From assembly GCA_002708885.1 (NCBI GenBank), contig PAPL01000011.1, positions 13,571-19,231 on the forward strand: a DNA stretch of 5,661 bases, in the 5' to 3' direction. The notes under the pieces were generated by a model, which saw nothing but the letters and a program-made list of their open reading frames with translations, was not told the DNA's origin and did no database searches. The position numbers were made by a program, and so were the translations under genes. The DNA comes from Verrucomicrobiales bacterium (lineage in GTDB: Bacteria; Verrucomicrobiota; Verrucomicrobiia; Verrucomicrobiales; DEV007). Below are positions 1-5,661 of the stretch, in pieces (within the stretch, counting starts at the first letter, position 1; each line of letters starts with the position of its first letter).

Positions 1-1087
1 CAGGAATTGCGGAGACATTAGGAGCTCCGGGAGTGGGCTGGTCAAAATAGCCGGTGATGAGATCCTCTGATAGTTCCTGTAATCGAACCTCAAGCTCAGG
101 TAGGATCAGGAAGTCAGAACCCTTGTGGCTTTGGTTCATACCACAGATCGCGAGGATATTTTTACCTGTGACGAGGTGCCCTGAGAAAGCGATCCTAAAT
201 GACTTGAATGGATCGTCGTCATTAAATTCTTCGGATCCGGTCGCTAGCGAATCAAACTTAATTGTCGTTGGCGCATTCTGCTGTGCGACTAATTTGCCGT
301 TCAGGTAGGCGGCGAATCCGTCGTCGTATTTCATACGTAGATTCATTTCGAAAACCTCAGCGATGTCATCGATGTGGAAAGGCAGGCGCAAGTATAGTGT
401 TCCGTGAGATCTCCGCATTGGATCTGTCATATCACCTCCTTCACCAATCGGTTGTCCCGCATAACCGAAACCGAAGGCAGTTTTACCGACATTCCAATCA
501 GCATCATTATATTTTGGTAAACGCCAATCACCGCCAATCACTTCGCCGCTTTTTGGCACGATGTAACTGGCCTCATGACCTGTAGTGATTGGTGTCTCGG
601 TGCTGATCTTTCCACTGCTGATTCCGGTTCCGTATGACACGTCAGTGAACTGCTTTGGAAAGTTCGGAGCGAACTCATTGATGATCGTAACACCGTCAGG
701 CGCGACCAAAGCGAGATACTCTCCTCCTTCGCCGGAGAGTTTGAAATTCGTGTGCAACTCGGCACTGGCCACTTGACGGTCTTTGCCGGATGCGAACACG
801 ACGAGGTAACCGCCAGGACTCAGGTTCATTGAAGGCAGTCTCCATTTAGTGAGATTGCTATCATTATCCGTGAGATAGTAACCTCCAAGACCAATCGTTG
901 CACTGGTCGGGTTGTGCAATTCTATCCAATCATTAAACTCGCCGTCTATGTCGGCGAGCACGGAGTCATTGATGGAAAGGAATTCAGTGATTGTCGGGTT
1001 TGCTGGCAACAGGTTGCACAGGAACAGATTAATCACTAGAGCTACTAGGACTGTCAAACAGCTCACCCGTTCGTGACTTTTATACAT
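1..1087 (-). CDS. Secreted lamin-tail-domain protein, N-terminal part (runs off left edge)
   Basis: The minus strand is open without a stop from the ATG at 1087-1085 to the window edge, giving 362 codons with no C-terminus. Residues 1-29 form a signal peptide: basic start (K3, H5, E6, R7), a hydrophobic run LTVLVALVINLFLCNLL, and probable cleavage after LPA (27-29). Residues about 30-143 match a lamin-tail domain, with FNDWIELHNP (51-60), YYLTDND (70-76) and LSGEGGEYLALVAPDG (117-132). Residues about 170-336 look like a galactose-binding-type beta-sandwich (DADWNVGKTAFGFGY at 195-209, YDDGFAAYLNG at 254-264). TGYFDQPTPGAPN (345-357) is the kind of linker that, in related large surface proteins, precedes chitobiase-like and CotH-kinase-like domains; those would lie outside the window. 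No ribosome binding site is visible before the ATG, but the signal peptide supports this start. The gene follows the SH3-BamE gene by 29 bases on the same strand, so they may be co-transcribed. The exact function is unknown; a cell-surface or extracellular role is inferred. Confidence 0.88.
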   Translation of the reverse strand, partial: MYKSHERVSCLTVLVALVINLFLCNLLPANPTITEFLSINDSVLADIDGEFNDWIELHNPTSATIGLGGYYLTDNDSNLTKWRLPSMNLSPGGYLVVFASGKDRQVASAELHTNFKLSGEGGEYLALVAPDGVTIINEFAPNFPKQFTDVSYGTGISSGKISTETPITTGHEASYIVPKSGEVIGGDWRLPKYNDADWNVGKTAFGFGYAGQPIGEGGDMTDPMRRSHGTLYLRLPFHIDDIAEVFEMNLRMKYDDGFAAYLNGKLVAQQNAPTTIKFDSLATGSEEFNDDDPFKSFRIAFSGHLVTGKNILAICGMNQSHKGSDFLILPELEVRLQELSEDLITGYFDQPTPGAPNVSAIP

Positions 1088-1116
1088 GAGTAATGAAAGA
1101 GTATGTCAGGTATATC

Positions 1117-1854
1117 TTAGAATAGTTCTATAGGGATCGGCACGATCTTTAAGTCTGCTCCTCCGAGAGGATTCCCTTCAGTTTCCTCGATACTTTCGAC
1201 AATATCGTTTTTAAATTTTACAGAGAGCTTACCAGTTTCCATTTTAACGTAATATTTCTGACGGAAGAGGTTCCCCTGAGAATCGCGTCTGAACCGATAC
1301 TGAGCAACGCGCTCATACGTAGAGTATTCGTAAGTGTCTAATCGCCCGCCACGATCAAGTTTAGAGTTTTTTCGAGAAGGTTTTCCCATAGAAGCAACGA
1401 CTTCGTCAGTATTCATTCCAAGAGCGATTTGCTTATTCTTGATCAATTCATCGACTATTTTTTTTCTTTCGTAGAGTGTACGTAGCTTATCAGAAAAATT
1501 TTTGTCTAGCCCTTGCAATGCACTTGGTAATATCCATCCTTTGACTTGTCCGTGCAGAGCCATTCCTCTGATCAGATATTGCTTATCCGTTATTGCAATG
1601 AGGGTGACTTTTTTACCCCTTCGCAGTTGGCCAATGGCTCTCTTTCGCTGAGAACTGACGTAAATCGGTTCCTGTTTAATTGCAAGAAGCTCAACTTTTT
1701 CTTCGCTGAAATCTTCCAGGTAAATGGCTCCTGGTTCTCGCTTCAGGTTACTTTTATTTCTGGAAGGAATTGATTCAGAAATTGTTGGCCATAAGTATGT
1801 GCCTAGCAATAATATGATCAGTTGCGTGCTTGCTCGTGATCGATAATGCCTCAT
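1117..1854 (-). CDS. Exported protein with SH3-like and BamE/SmpA-like domains
   Basis: This complete gene encodes 245 residues and is read leftward. The N-terminus has basic residues (R2, H3, R5, R7) and a hydrophobic stretch QLIILLLGTYLWPTI (11-25), so it is probably exported; cleavage near SES (26-28) is plausible, and there is no lipobox. Residues about 53-113 fit a bacterial SH3-like beta-barrel (VELLAIKQEPIYVSS, then GQVKGWILPSAL at 102-113). A charged, probably helical linker (118-142) follows. Residues about 142-222 resemble the BamE/SmpA fold, with the typical IALGMNTDEVVASMGKPSRK (143-162), a tyrosine-rich strand (TYEYSTYERVAQYRF, 174-188) and KLSVKFKNDIVESIEE (209-224). BamE itself is a lipoprotein of the outer-membrane assembly complex, but this fold is used widely, and without a lipid-anchor cysteine it should not be called BamE. 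The SH3 part suggests binding to cell-wall or protein ligands (inference). It is divergent from hemL and lies 29 bases before the lamin-tail gene. Confidence 0.88.
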   Translation of the reverse strand: MRHYRSRASTQLIILLLGTYLWPTISESIPSRNKSNLKREPGAIYLEDFSEEKVELLAIKQEPIYVSSQRKRAIGQLRRGKKVTLIAITDKQYLIRGMALHGQVKGWILPSALQGLDKNFSDKLRTLYERKKIVDELIKNKQIALGMNTDEVVASMGKPSRKNSKLDRGGRLDTYEYSTYERVAQYRFRRDSQGNLFRQKYYVKMETGKLSVKFKNDIVESIEETEGNPLGGADLKIVPIPIELF

Positions 1855-1863
1855 GGTTTATTA

Positions 1864-1892
1864 ATTGTAGCGTTTTATCCTATAAAAGGCAA
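1864..1892 (-). promoter_or_regulatory. Candidate promoter of the SH3-BamE gene
   Basis: On the minus strand TTGCCT (1892-1887) is followed, after a 17-base spacer, by TACAAT (1869-1864). These match the sigma-70 -35 and -10 consensus at four and five of six positions. The -10 ends only nine bases before the ATG at 1854, so the transcript leader would be about two to four bases, which fits the lack of a ribosome binding site. This comes from pattern matching only; sigma-70 rules may not hold exactly in this lineage. Confidence 0.4.
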
Positions 1893-1934
1893 TGCAGGTT
1901 AAAGAAGACGAGATAAAGTGTAAGGAATCACTTA

Positions 1935-1940
1935 TATAAT
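1935..1940 (+). promoter_or_regulatory. Candidate -10 element of hemL
   Basis: A perfect TATAAT sits 17 bases before the hemL ATG in the divergent spacer. The hexamer 17 bases upstream (GATAAA at 1912-1917) is not a good -35, so the call rests on the -10 alone in AT-rich DNA. If it is real, the leader would be about 10 bases, too short for a conventional ribosome binding site, and none is seen. Confidence 0.35.
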
Positions 1941-1957
1941 CATTATTTTACTTATAA

Positions 1958-3241
1958 ATGCCGGAAAAATTTTTATCATCTAAGCTATTTGAAAATGCGA
2001 TTCGTTTAATTCCTGGCGGAGTTAATTCTCCTGTCAGGGCCTTTAGAAACGTAGATGGCGATCCGTTCTTTGTACTTGCTGCCAAAGGGTCCAGGTTATG
2101 GGACGTTGATGATAATGAATTAATCGACTATGTGGGTACATGGGGCCCGGCAATCTTGGGCCATGCGCCAGTGCCTGTCATAGAGGCTGTTCATGAGGCG
2201 GCCAAGAGAGGAGTTAGTTTCGGCACCCCAAATCCTTTTGAGATCGAAATGGCAAAGATCATTGTGGATTGGGTTCCATCCGTCGAAAAGGTGCGCATGG
2301 TGAATAGTGGAACTGAGGCAACAATGTCCTCAATTCGTTTGGCTAGGGGTTTTACCGGGCGAGATAAGATTATAAAGTTTGAGGGCTGTTATCACGGCCA
2401 TGTTGATTCATTGCTTGTGGCTGCTGGTAGTGGTGCTTTGACTCATGGTGAGCCTGACAGTGCTGGTATTCCTAAGGCATTTGCATCTGAGACAATTACC
2501 TTGCCGTTTAACGATCAGGAAAAGGTAAAGGAGATTTTTTCAGCTCATGGTAGCGACATTGCTGCAGTGATTCTTGAACCTATACCAGCTAATGCAGGTC
2601 TGTTTTTTCCTGAGGAGGGTTTCCTTGAACTCTTACGTGAATTGACGAATGAGTATGGATCTTTGTTGATATTTGATGAAGTAATGACCGGATTTCGTGT
2701 TGCGAAGGGCGGTGCTCAGGAAATTTATGGAATCATGCCTGATCTTACTGCTCTGGGCAAGGTGATCGGAGGAGGGCTCCCAGTAGGTGCCTTTGGAGGG
2801 AAGGCTGAAATTATGGATCAGCTTGCACCTGATGGCCCAGTCTATCAGGCCGGAACACTTTCAGGCAATCCTCTGGCCATGGCCGCTGGATTGGCTCAAC
2901 TCAAAGAATTGGACAAACTACAGGGCTGGCAAAGGCTCGAAGAGACCGGGGCCCTTTTTGAAAAGGGTGTACGTGAGGCCCTTTCAAACGCAGGAAAGGA
3001 ATATATTTTTCATCGAATTGGTTCAATGTTTTGTCTATTTTTTACCAATTCTCCAGTCAGAGATCTTGATTCTGCAACTGCTGCTACTGAGTCAGGATCT
3101 TTCAAGGGTTTCTTTCATTATTGTCTGAAAAATGGAGTTTTTCTTGCACCTTCTCCCTACGAAACTGGTTTCATTTCGATGGCACATAGTGAAGAAGATA
3201 TTTTACAGACCGTTCAGATAATTGAAAATGCTTTAACTTAG
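1958..3241 (+). CDS. hemL: Glutamate-1-semialdehyde 2,1-aminomutase
   Basis: HemL is a cytoplasmic PLP enzyme that converts glutamate-1-semialdehyde to 5-aminolevulinate, the second dedicated step of the C5 (tRNA-Glu) route to heme and other tetrapyrroles. The 427-residue length is normal for the family. It carries the N-terminal LIPGGVNSPVRAF (17-29), the cofactor phosphate-site region MVNSGTEATMSSIRLARG (114-131), FEGCYHGHVDSLLVAAGSG (141-159), FDEVMTGFRV (239-248) with the aspartate D240 that contacts the pyridine nitrogen, LTALGKVIGGGLPVGAFGGK (263-282) with the Schiff-base lysine K268, and AGTLSGNPLAMAAG (298-311). The whole set marks HemL rather than a general class III aminotransferase. 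The ATG at 1958 gives the family's usual N-terminus although no ribosome binding site precedes it. It is the first gene of a rightward group, with 54 bases to the next gene. No other heme gene (hemA, hemB, hemC) is in the window. Confidence 0.98.
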   Translation: MPEKFLSSKLFENAIRLIPGGVNSPVRAFRNVDGDPFFVLAAKGSRLWDVDDNELIDYVGTWGPAILGHAPVPVIEAVHEAAKRGVSFGTPNPFEIEMAKIIVDWVPSVEKVRMVNSGTEATMSSIRLARGFTGRDKIIKFEGCYHGHVDSLLVAAGSGALTHGEPDSAGIPKAFASETITLPFNDQEKVKEIFSAHGSDIAAVILEPIPANAGLFFPEEGFLELLRELTNEYGSLLIFDEVMTGFRVAKGGAQEIYGIMPDLTALGKVIGGGLPVGAFGGKAEIMDQLAPDGPVYQAGTLSGNPLAMAAGLAQLKELDKLQGWQRLEETGALFEKGVREALSNAGKEYIFHRIGSMFCLFFTNSPVRDLDSATAATESGSFKGFFHYCLKNGVFLAPSPYETGFISMAHSEEDILQTVQIIENALT

Positions 3242-3295
3242 ATTTCTTGTTTGTTCTTCCACGTCACTTCAGTTGTGCTTAAATTACTAATTGAA

Positions 3296-4024
3296 ATGAA
3301 AATCAAAACCTTTCCATTGGCAGTGCTGTTAATCATTTTTTCTTTTTTTAATTTATATGCGGAAGAGGAGAAACCGGCTAAAAAATCAAAAAAAGAATCT
3401 GAAGAAAAATCTATTTCTCTTTTTGATGGCAAAACATTAAAGGGTTGGAAGCTGTGTAATTATGCCGGCATCGGTGAGGTGAAGGTCAATTCCGAAACGG
3501 GTGCTTTACGAGTCACCCGTGGAGAGATTTTAAGTGGCATCAGAATCGATAATTTTGATAAGAGGAAATTACCAAAAGTAAATTATGAATTAACGTTAGA
3601 GGCGAGAAGAGTGGACGGTGAAGATTTCTTTTGTTGCCTCACTTTTCCTTACAAGAAAACTCATGCTTCTTTTGTTCTTGGAGGATGGGGAGGATCTGTA
3701 TGCGGCATTTCAAGCATCGATTTCATGGATGCGATGGAGAATTCAACAATGACTGTCAGGGACTTCGATCAGGGCAAGTGGTACAAGTTACGGCTATTGG
3801 TTTCTGATAACCGATTTCAGGGATTTGTCGGAGAAAAGCAGATCGTGAACGTTGGTATTAAGGGTCGGAAAATTGGTATGAGATTTGGTGAAATCGAAGA
3901 ATCAGTGCCCTTGGGATTGTCCACTTTTCGAACCACCGCGGAGTATAAAAACATAAAGATCCGGCATCTAAATGATAAAGAGATTGCTGCGGCAAAGAAG
4001 CTTGATGAAGAGGATGAGTTTTAG
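3296..4024 (+). CDS. Secreted DUF1080 (3-keto-disaccharide hydrolase-like) protein
   Basis: The product has 242 residues. The ATG at 3296 is preferred over an upstream in-frame TTG at 3251 because it starts directly with a good signal peptide (MKIKTFPLAVLLIIFSFF, cleavage probably after LYA at residue 22). A lysine/glutamate-rich linker (23-38) follows. Residues about 39-226 form one concanavalin-like beta-sandwich of the DUF1080 family, with the opening signature ISLFDGKTLKGWK (40-52), EDFFCCLTFP (109-118), LGGWGGSVCGISSIDFMD (128-145), FDQGKWYKLRLLV (157-169), PLGLSTFRTTAEYKNIKIR (205-223). The family includes 3-keto-glycoside hydrolases and many proteins of unknown activity; I cannot place a catalytic residue, so carbohydrate binding or cleavage outside the cytoplasm is inference. 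The C-terminal tail (227-242) is acidic and its coding DNA overlaps the next gene. No ribosome binding site or terminator separates it from hemL, so read-through from hemL is possible. Confidence 0.9.
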   Translation: MKIKTFPLAVLLIIFSFFNLYAEEEKPAKKSKKESEEKSISLFDGKTLKGWKLCNYAGIGEVKVNSETGALRVTRGEILSGIRIDNFDKRKLPKVNYELTLEARRVDGEDFFCCLTFPYKKTHASFVLGGWGGSVCGISSIDFMDAMENSTMTVRDFDQGKWYKLRLLVSDNRFQGFVGEKQIVNVGIKGRKIGMRFGEIEESVPLGLSTFRTTAEYKNIKIRHLNDKEIAAAKKLDEEDEF

Positions 4025-4544
4025 ACAGATCATCTCATTTTTTTTTGTGGTTGCGTGCTCAGTGTTTTCTTTAGGCTGTGAGACCCTTGAGCCTAAGGAC
4101 CCGAGAGCATCTATTCCTGGTTTGCAGCAATACTATAATGAATCTCTACGCTTTAGTTTACGTTATCCTAGGCTCCTTAATCTTAGGGTCGAGGACAGAG
4201 CCGTTGCTGGGAATCCTGATCTCGTTTTACGGCTCGAGTATCCTGGTAATGATTATCCCATTCTGGAGCTGGCGACATATGCACCGAGCTGGATAGAGGA
4301 AGTAAGAAAGCCCCTAGTACATGGGACAGAAAGGACTCTCAGCATTGATACTGAGCGTGCTATTACTTTTGAAATAAAGAACGATCCTAACAATGAAGAG
4401 AGCACTATGAGACGAATCATTGTGAGGAACTTTGGAAGAATTTATGTCTTTACTGGCAAAGGTAAAACCTTTGACGAAGTGGTGAACTCTTTTGATTTTA
4501 TTGATCCCGCCCTGAAAGATGCTGAACAGGATGAATCAAGTTAA
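4005..4544 (+). CDS. Small exported protein of unknown function, probable lipoprotein
   Basis: I do not recognise a named family. I chose the ATG at 4005 (179 residues) because MKRMSFRQ gives a basic start before the hydrophobic run IISFFFVVACSVFSL; the ATG at 4014 (176 residues, one arginine) is nearly as good. Overlap with the DUF1080 gene is 20 or 11 bases accordingly, indicating translational coupling. Two cysteines could carry a lipid: VVAC (C18) fits the standard lipobox pattern but follows a short hydrophobic core, while SLGC (C25) is better placed but has serine at -3. After that, ESLRFSLRYPRLLNL (46-60), LVLRLEYP (73-80), RRIIVRNFGRIYVFTGKG (137-154) and FDEVVNSFDFID (156-167) recall the alternating strands and final helix of PsbP/Mog1-like folds; this is only a pattern resemblance. 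The C-terminus is acidic. The stop codon overlaps that of the convergent gene. Confidence 0.85.
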   Translation: MKRMSFRQIISFFFVVACSVFSLGCETLEPKDPRASIPGLQQYYNESLRFSLRYPRLLNLRVEDRAVAGNPDLVLRLEYPGNDYPILELATYAPSWIEEVRKPLVHGTERTLSIDTERAITFEIKNDPNNEESTMRRIIVRNFGRIYVFTGKGKTFDEVVNSFDFIDPALKDAEQDESS

Positions 4545-5464
4545 TCTTCACCGAGTGCGTTGAATCTGAAGAATTTTGAGACTCCCTCCTCATAGTCGAC
4601 AGTGAAACTGGTCCGGTCCCCCAGCGCACCCTCGATACTATCATCAATTTCTTCCCAAAGGATAAGATCAGTACTGCTTTCGATCGAATAAATGATTCCG
4701 GGTTTACTATAAAATTCGATGGTCATTTCGTCACCTTCTATCGTGGCTCCGATCATTTCAAAACGATAAGGCTCTTCCTCCGCTGCAACATAATTGTCGA
4801 ATGTCGCATCGATAGGTACAGTTACCGCATCTGAAAAACTGAAAATTCCAGCAATTCCGGACTCGTGGCTTTCATCAAAAGCTTCGGCAACTGCTACTGG
4901 GTTCAGAAGGTCTTCCTGCGAGTAAAGTTCCATAGTCAGTTCCGGACCCTTTCCCCTAAAAACAATTCTCAGATTTTCCCCGAGCGCTTCTTCCGGAACG
5001 GCCTCACCGATAGTGACCCCGGCTTCGTCATTGATGTTGGCGATATAAATCTTACCTCCAGGATCAGCGTCTCTCGGATTGTACACTGCTCCGTATCCGT
5101 CTAGAGTTCCTAGGCCCACTTCGCGGACACGTGCAAGGATTCCCATGTTCTGATCGATCGTTGGATCGAAAATAATATCTACAGCGATATAGAAGTCCGA
5201 ATAAGTTACCTCTTCTCTGAAGCTGCCCGCTCTTGGTTGCCCAAGTTGCTCAATGCCGTGACCTGCCATGGCAATGCTGTATGAATTATTGTTAGGAAAG
5301 CCCCAAGTCGCTGGAACCCCTTGACCTCCCAAAGTATTAACTCTGGCCCAGCCATCGTCATTTCCATCATCAAAATCGTCTGTCTGCCCTTGGACCACAG
5401 AAGAATTCACACTCAAAAAGAGTGAGCAAAAGAAAGATAACTGTAATAGTTTCATCATGAACAT
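4541..5464 (-). CDS. Secreted LamG-like (concanavalin-fold) protein with a C-terminal beta module
   Basis: The product is up to 307 residues. In-frame ATGs at 5464, 5458 and 5455 give MFMMKLLQ, MMKLLQ or MKLLQ; the longest is listed, but the AT-rich stretch immediately upstream, which could be a -10, makes the shorter starts credible. The signal peptide (hydrophobic LLQLSFFCSLFLSV) is probably cleaved after VQG (residue 26). Residues about 28-228 look like a concanavalin-type beta-sandwich: DDFDDGNDDGWARV (29-42), REEVTYSDFYIAVDIIFD (83-100), GILARVREVGLGTLDGYGAV (108-127), and a closing DATFDNYVA (219-227). Residues about 232-303 are a second module, TIEFYSKPGIIYSIESSTDL (248-267) followed by W270 and FFRFNALGE (298-306), of a type frequent at the ends of verrucomicrobial secreted proteins. 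Ligand and function are unknown; no catalytic motif is seen. It lies 60 bases downstream of the CAP-domain gene on the same strand and shares its stop region with the gene coming from the left. Confidence 0.87.
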   Translation of the reverse strand: MFMMKLLQLSFFCSLFLSVNSSVVQGQTDDFDDGNDDGWARVNTLGGQGVPATWGFPNNNSYSIAMAGHGIEQLGQPRAGSFREEVTYSDFYIAVDIIFDPTIDQNMGILARVREVGLGTLDGYGAVYNPRDADPGGKIYIANINDEAGVTIGEAVPEEALGENLRIVFRGKGPELTMELYSQEDLLNPVAVAEAFDESHESGIAGIFSFSDAVTVPIDATFDNYVAAEEEPYRFEMIGATIEGDEMTIEFYSKPGIIYSIESSTDLILWEEIDDSIEGALGDRTSFTVDYEEGVSKFFRFNALGED

Positions 5465-5524
5465 TTTATATAATCAGATCACTTATGGCGAGTACGAAAT
5501 TTCAAGTCTCTTGATATCCAGTTC

Positions 5525-5661
5525 TCAGGATCCAAACATCTGAGTCCAGTGCTTTCCATGTATTCCCATTCCTGCGCGTTTTGCATCAGGGTTTAGCATG
5601 TTGATGTGGTGGCCAGGACTATACCACCAGGCACGGTTTGCAGCATGGCCCTCTTGATTAC
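5525..5661 (-). CDS. CAP/SCP-domain protein, C-terminal end (runs off right edge)
   Basis: Only the last 44 codons are in the window, ending in TGA at 5527-5525. The peptide contains AWWYSPGHHINMLNP followed by DAKRAGMGIHG and ends with HWTQMFGS. This is the C-terminal hallmark of the CAP superfamily (PF00188: SCP, PR-1 and bacterial relatives): the W-x-x-S-x-G-H-x-x-N-ML segment, a glycine-rich strand, and the terminal W-T-Q-x-F-G. The histidine pair H17-H18 of the fragment lies where the family has its conserved cavity histidine. Such proteins are normally exported, but the N-terminus, and so any signal peptide or extra domain, is missing here. The function of bacterial CAP proteins is mostly unsettled. 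The LamG-like gene begins 60 bases downstream on the same strand, with no convincing terminator between them. Confidence 0.88.
   Translation of the reverse strand, partial: NQEGHAANRAWWYSPGHHINMLNPDAKRAGMGIHGKHWTQMFGS

Noticed and set aside
718..740. Inverted repeat ACTCTCC / GGAGAGT with a 9-base loop, resembling a hairpin terminator.
   Set aside because: It lies inside the lamin-tail coding sequence, at the codons for the conserved LSGEGGEYL segment, and no T-run follows on either strand. Codon choice explains it.
262..776. Plus-strand open frames in the first 800 bases.
   Set aside because: They lie antisense to the continuous lamin-tail reading frame, have low-complexity or unfamiliar sequence, and lack any recognisable domain. 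They are shadows of the real gene.
1118..1130. TAGAA-TAG-TTCTA palindrome at the end of the SH3-BamE gene.
   Set aside because: Five AT-rich pairs within the last codons and no T-run, so there is no support for a terminator or operator.
1932..1942. The 11-mer TTATATAATCA occurs before hemL and again at 5466-5476 beside the LamG-like start.
   Set aside because: It is almost pure A/T promoter-like sequence, and the second copy points away from the gene it borders. Coincidence is the simplest reading.
3251..3295. In-frame upstream TTG start that would lengthen the DUF1080 protein by 15 residues.
   Set aside because: The extension would put a second non-basic hydrophobic segment before a complete signal peptide. 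The ATG at 3296 is a natural start.
4865..5104. Plus-strand open frame opposite the LamG-like gene.
   Set aside because: It is antisense to a well-supported secreted protein and shows no domain, signal or ribosome binding site.
5502..5514. TCAAG-TCT-CTTGA inverted repeat between the CAP and LamG-like genes, as a possible terminator.
   Set aside because: The stem is five base pairs with little G+C, and no T-tract follows. It is too weak to call.
1..5661. A new defence, mobile or biosynthetic system spread across the window.
   Set aside because: No nuclease, transposase, integrase, toxin pair, repeat array or synthase is visible. The genes are explained by hemL plus exported proteins of known fold types.

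Overview
The window looks like bacterial chromosome from a member of the Verrucomicrobiota or a close PVC-group relative (inference). The grounds are the mix of proteins: a lamin-tail surface protein, a small secreted DUF1080 protein, a secreted LamG-like protein whose C-terminus resembles the 'SKPG-x-x-Y-S-I-E-x-S-T-D-L-x-x-W' modules common in that group, and an SH3-plus-BamE-like protein. Base composition is moderate to low in G+C. No start codon in the window has a well-placed Shine-Dalgarno sequence.

Layout from left to right. Positions 1-1087 (minus strand) hold the N-terminal 362 codons of a secreted lamin-tail-domain protein that runs off the left edge. Just upstream on the same strand, 1117-1854 encodes an exported protein with a bacterial SH3-like domain followed by a BamE/SmpA-like domain. 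A 103-base AT-rich divergent spacer (1855-1957) separates it from hemL (1958-3241, plus), a complete glutamate-1-semialdehyde 2,1-aminomutase with all expected motifs. Then come a secreted DUF1080 / 3-keto-disaccharide hydrolase-like protein (3296-4024, plus) and a small exported, probably lipid-anchored protein (4005-4544, plus) that overlaps it. Convergent to these is a secreted LamG-like protein (4541-5464, minus), whose stop codon shares the palindrome TTAA with the stop of the plus-strand gene. At the right edge, 5525-5661 (minus) is the last 44 codons of a CAP/SCP-domain protein.

There are three transcription blocks: a leftward pair (SH3-BamE, lamin-tail), a rightward trio (hemL, DUF1080, lipoprotein) and a leftward pair entering from the right (CAP, LamG-like). 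HemL is the only recognised metabolic enzyme; it makes 5-aminolevulinate for heme and other tetrapyrroles. All six other proteins are, or probably are, exported; the CAP fragment lacks its N-terminus, so its export is assumed from the family. Nothing in the sequence ties these proteins to tetrapyrrole synthesis.

I found no RNA gene, CRISPR array, insertion sequence, phage gene, convincing terminator or recognisable new multi-gene system. The most useful points are the two edge genes cut by the window, the compact overlaps, the uncertain lipobox, and the lack of ribosome binding sites combined with very short predicted leaders.
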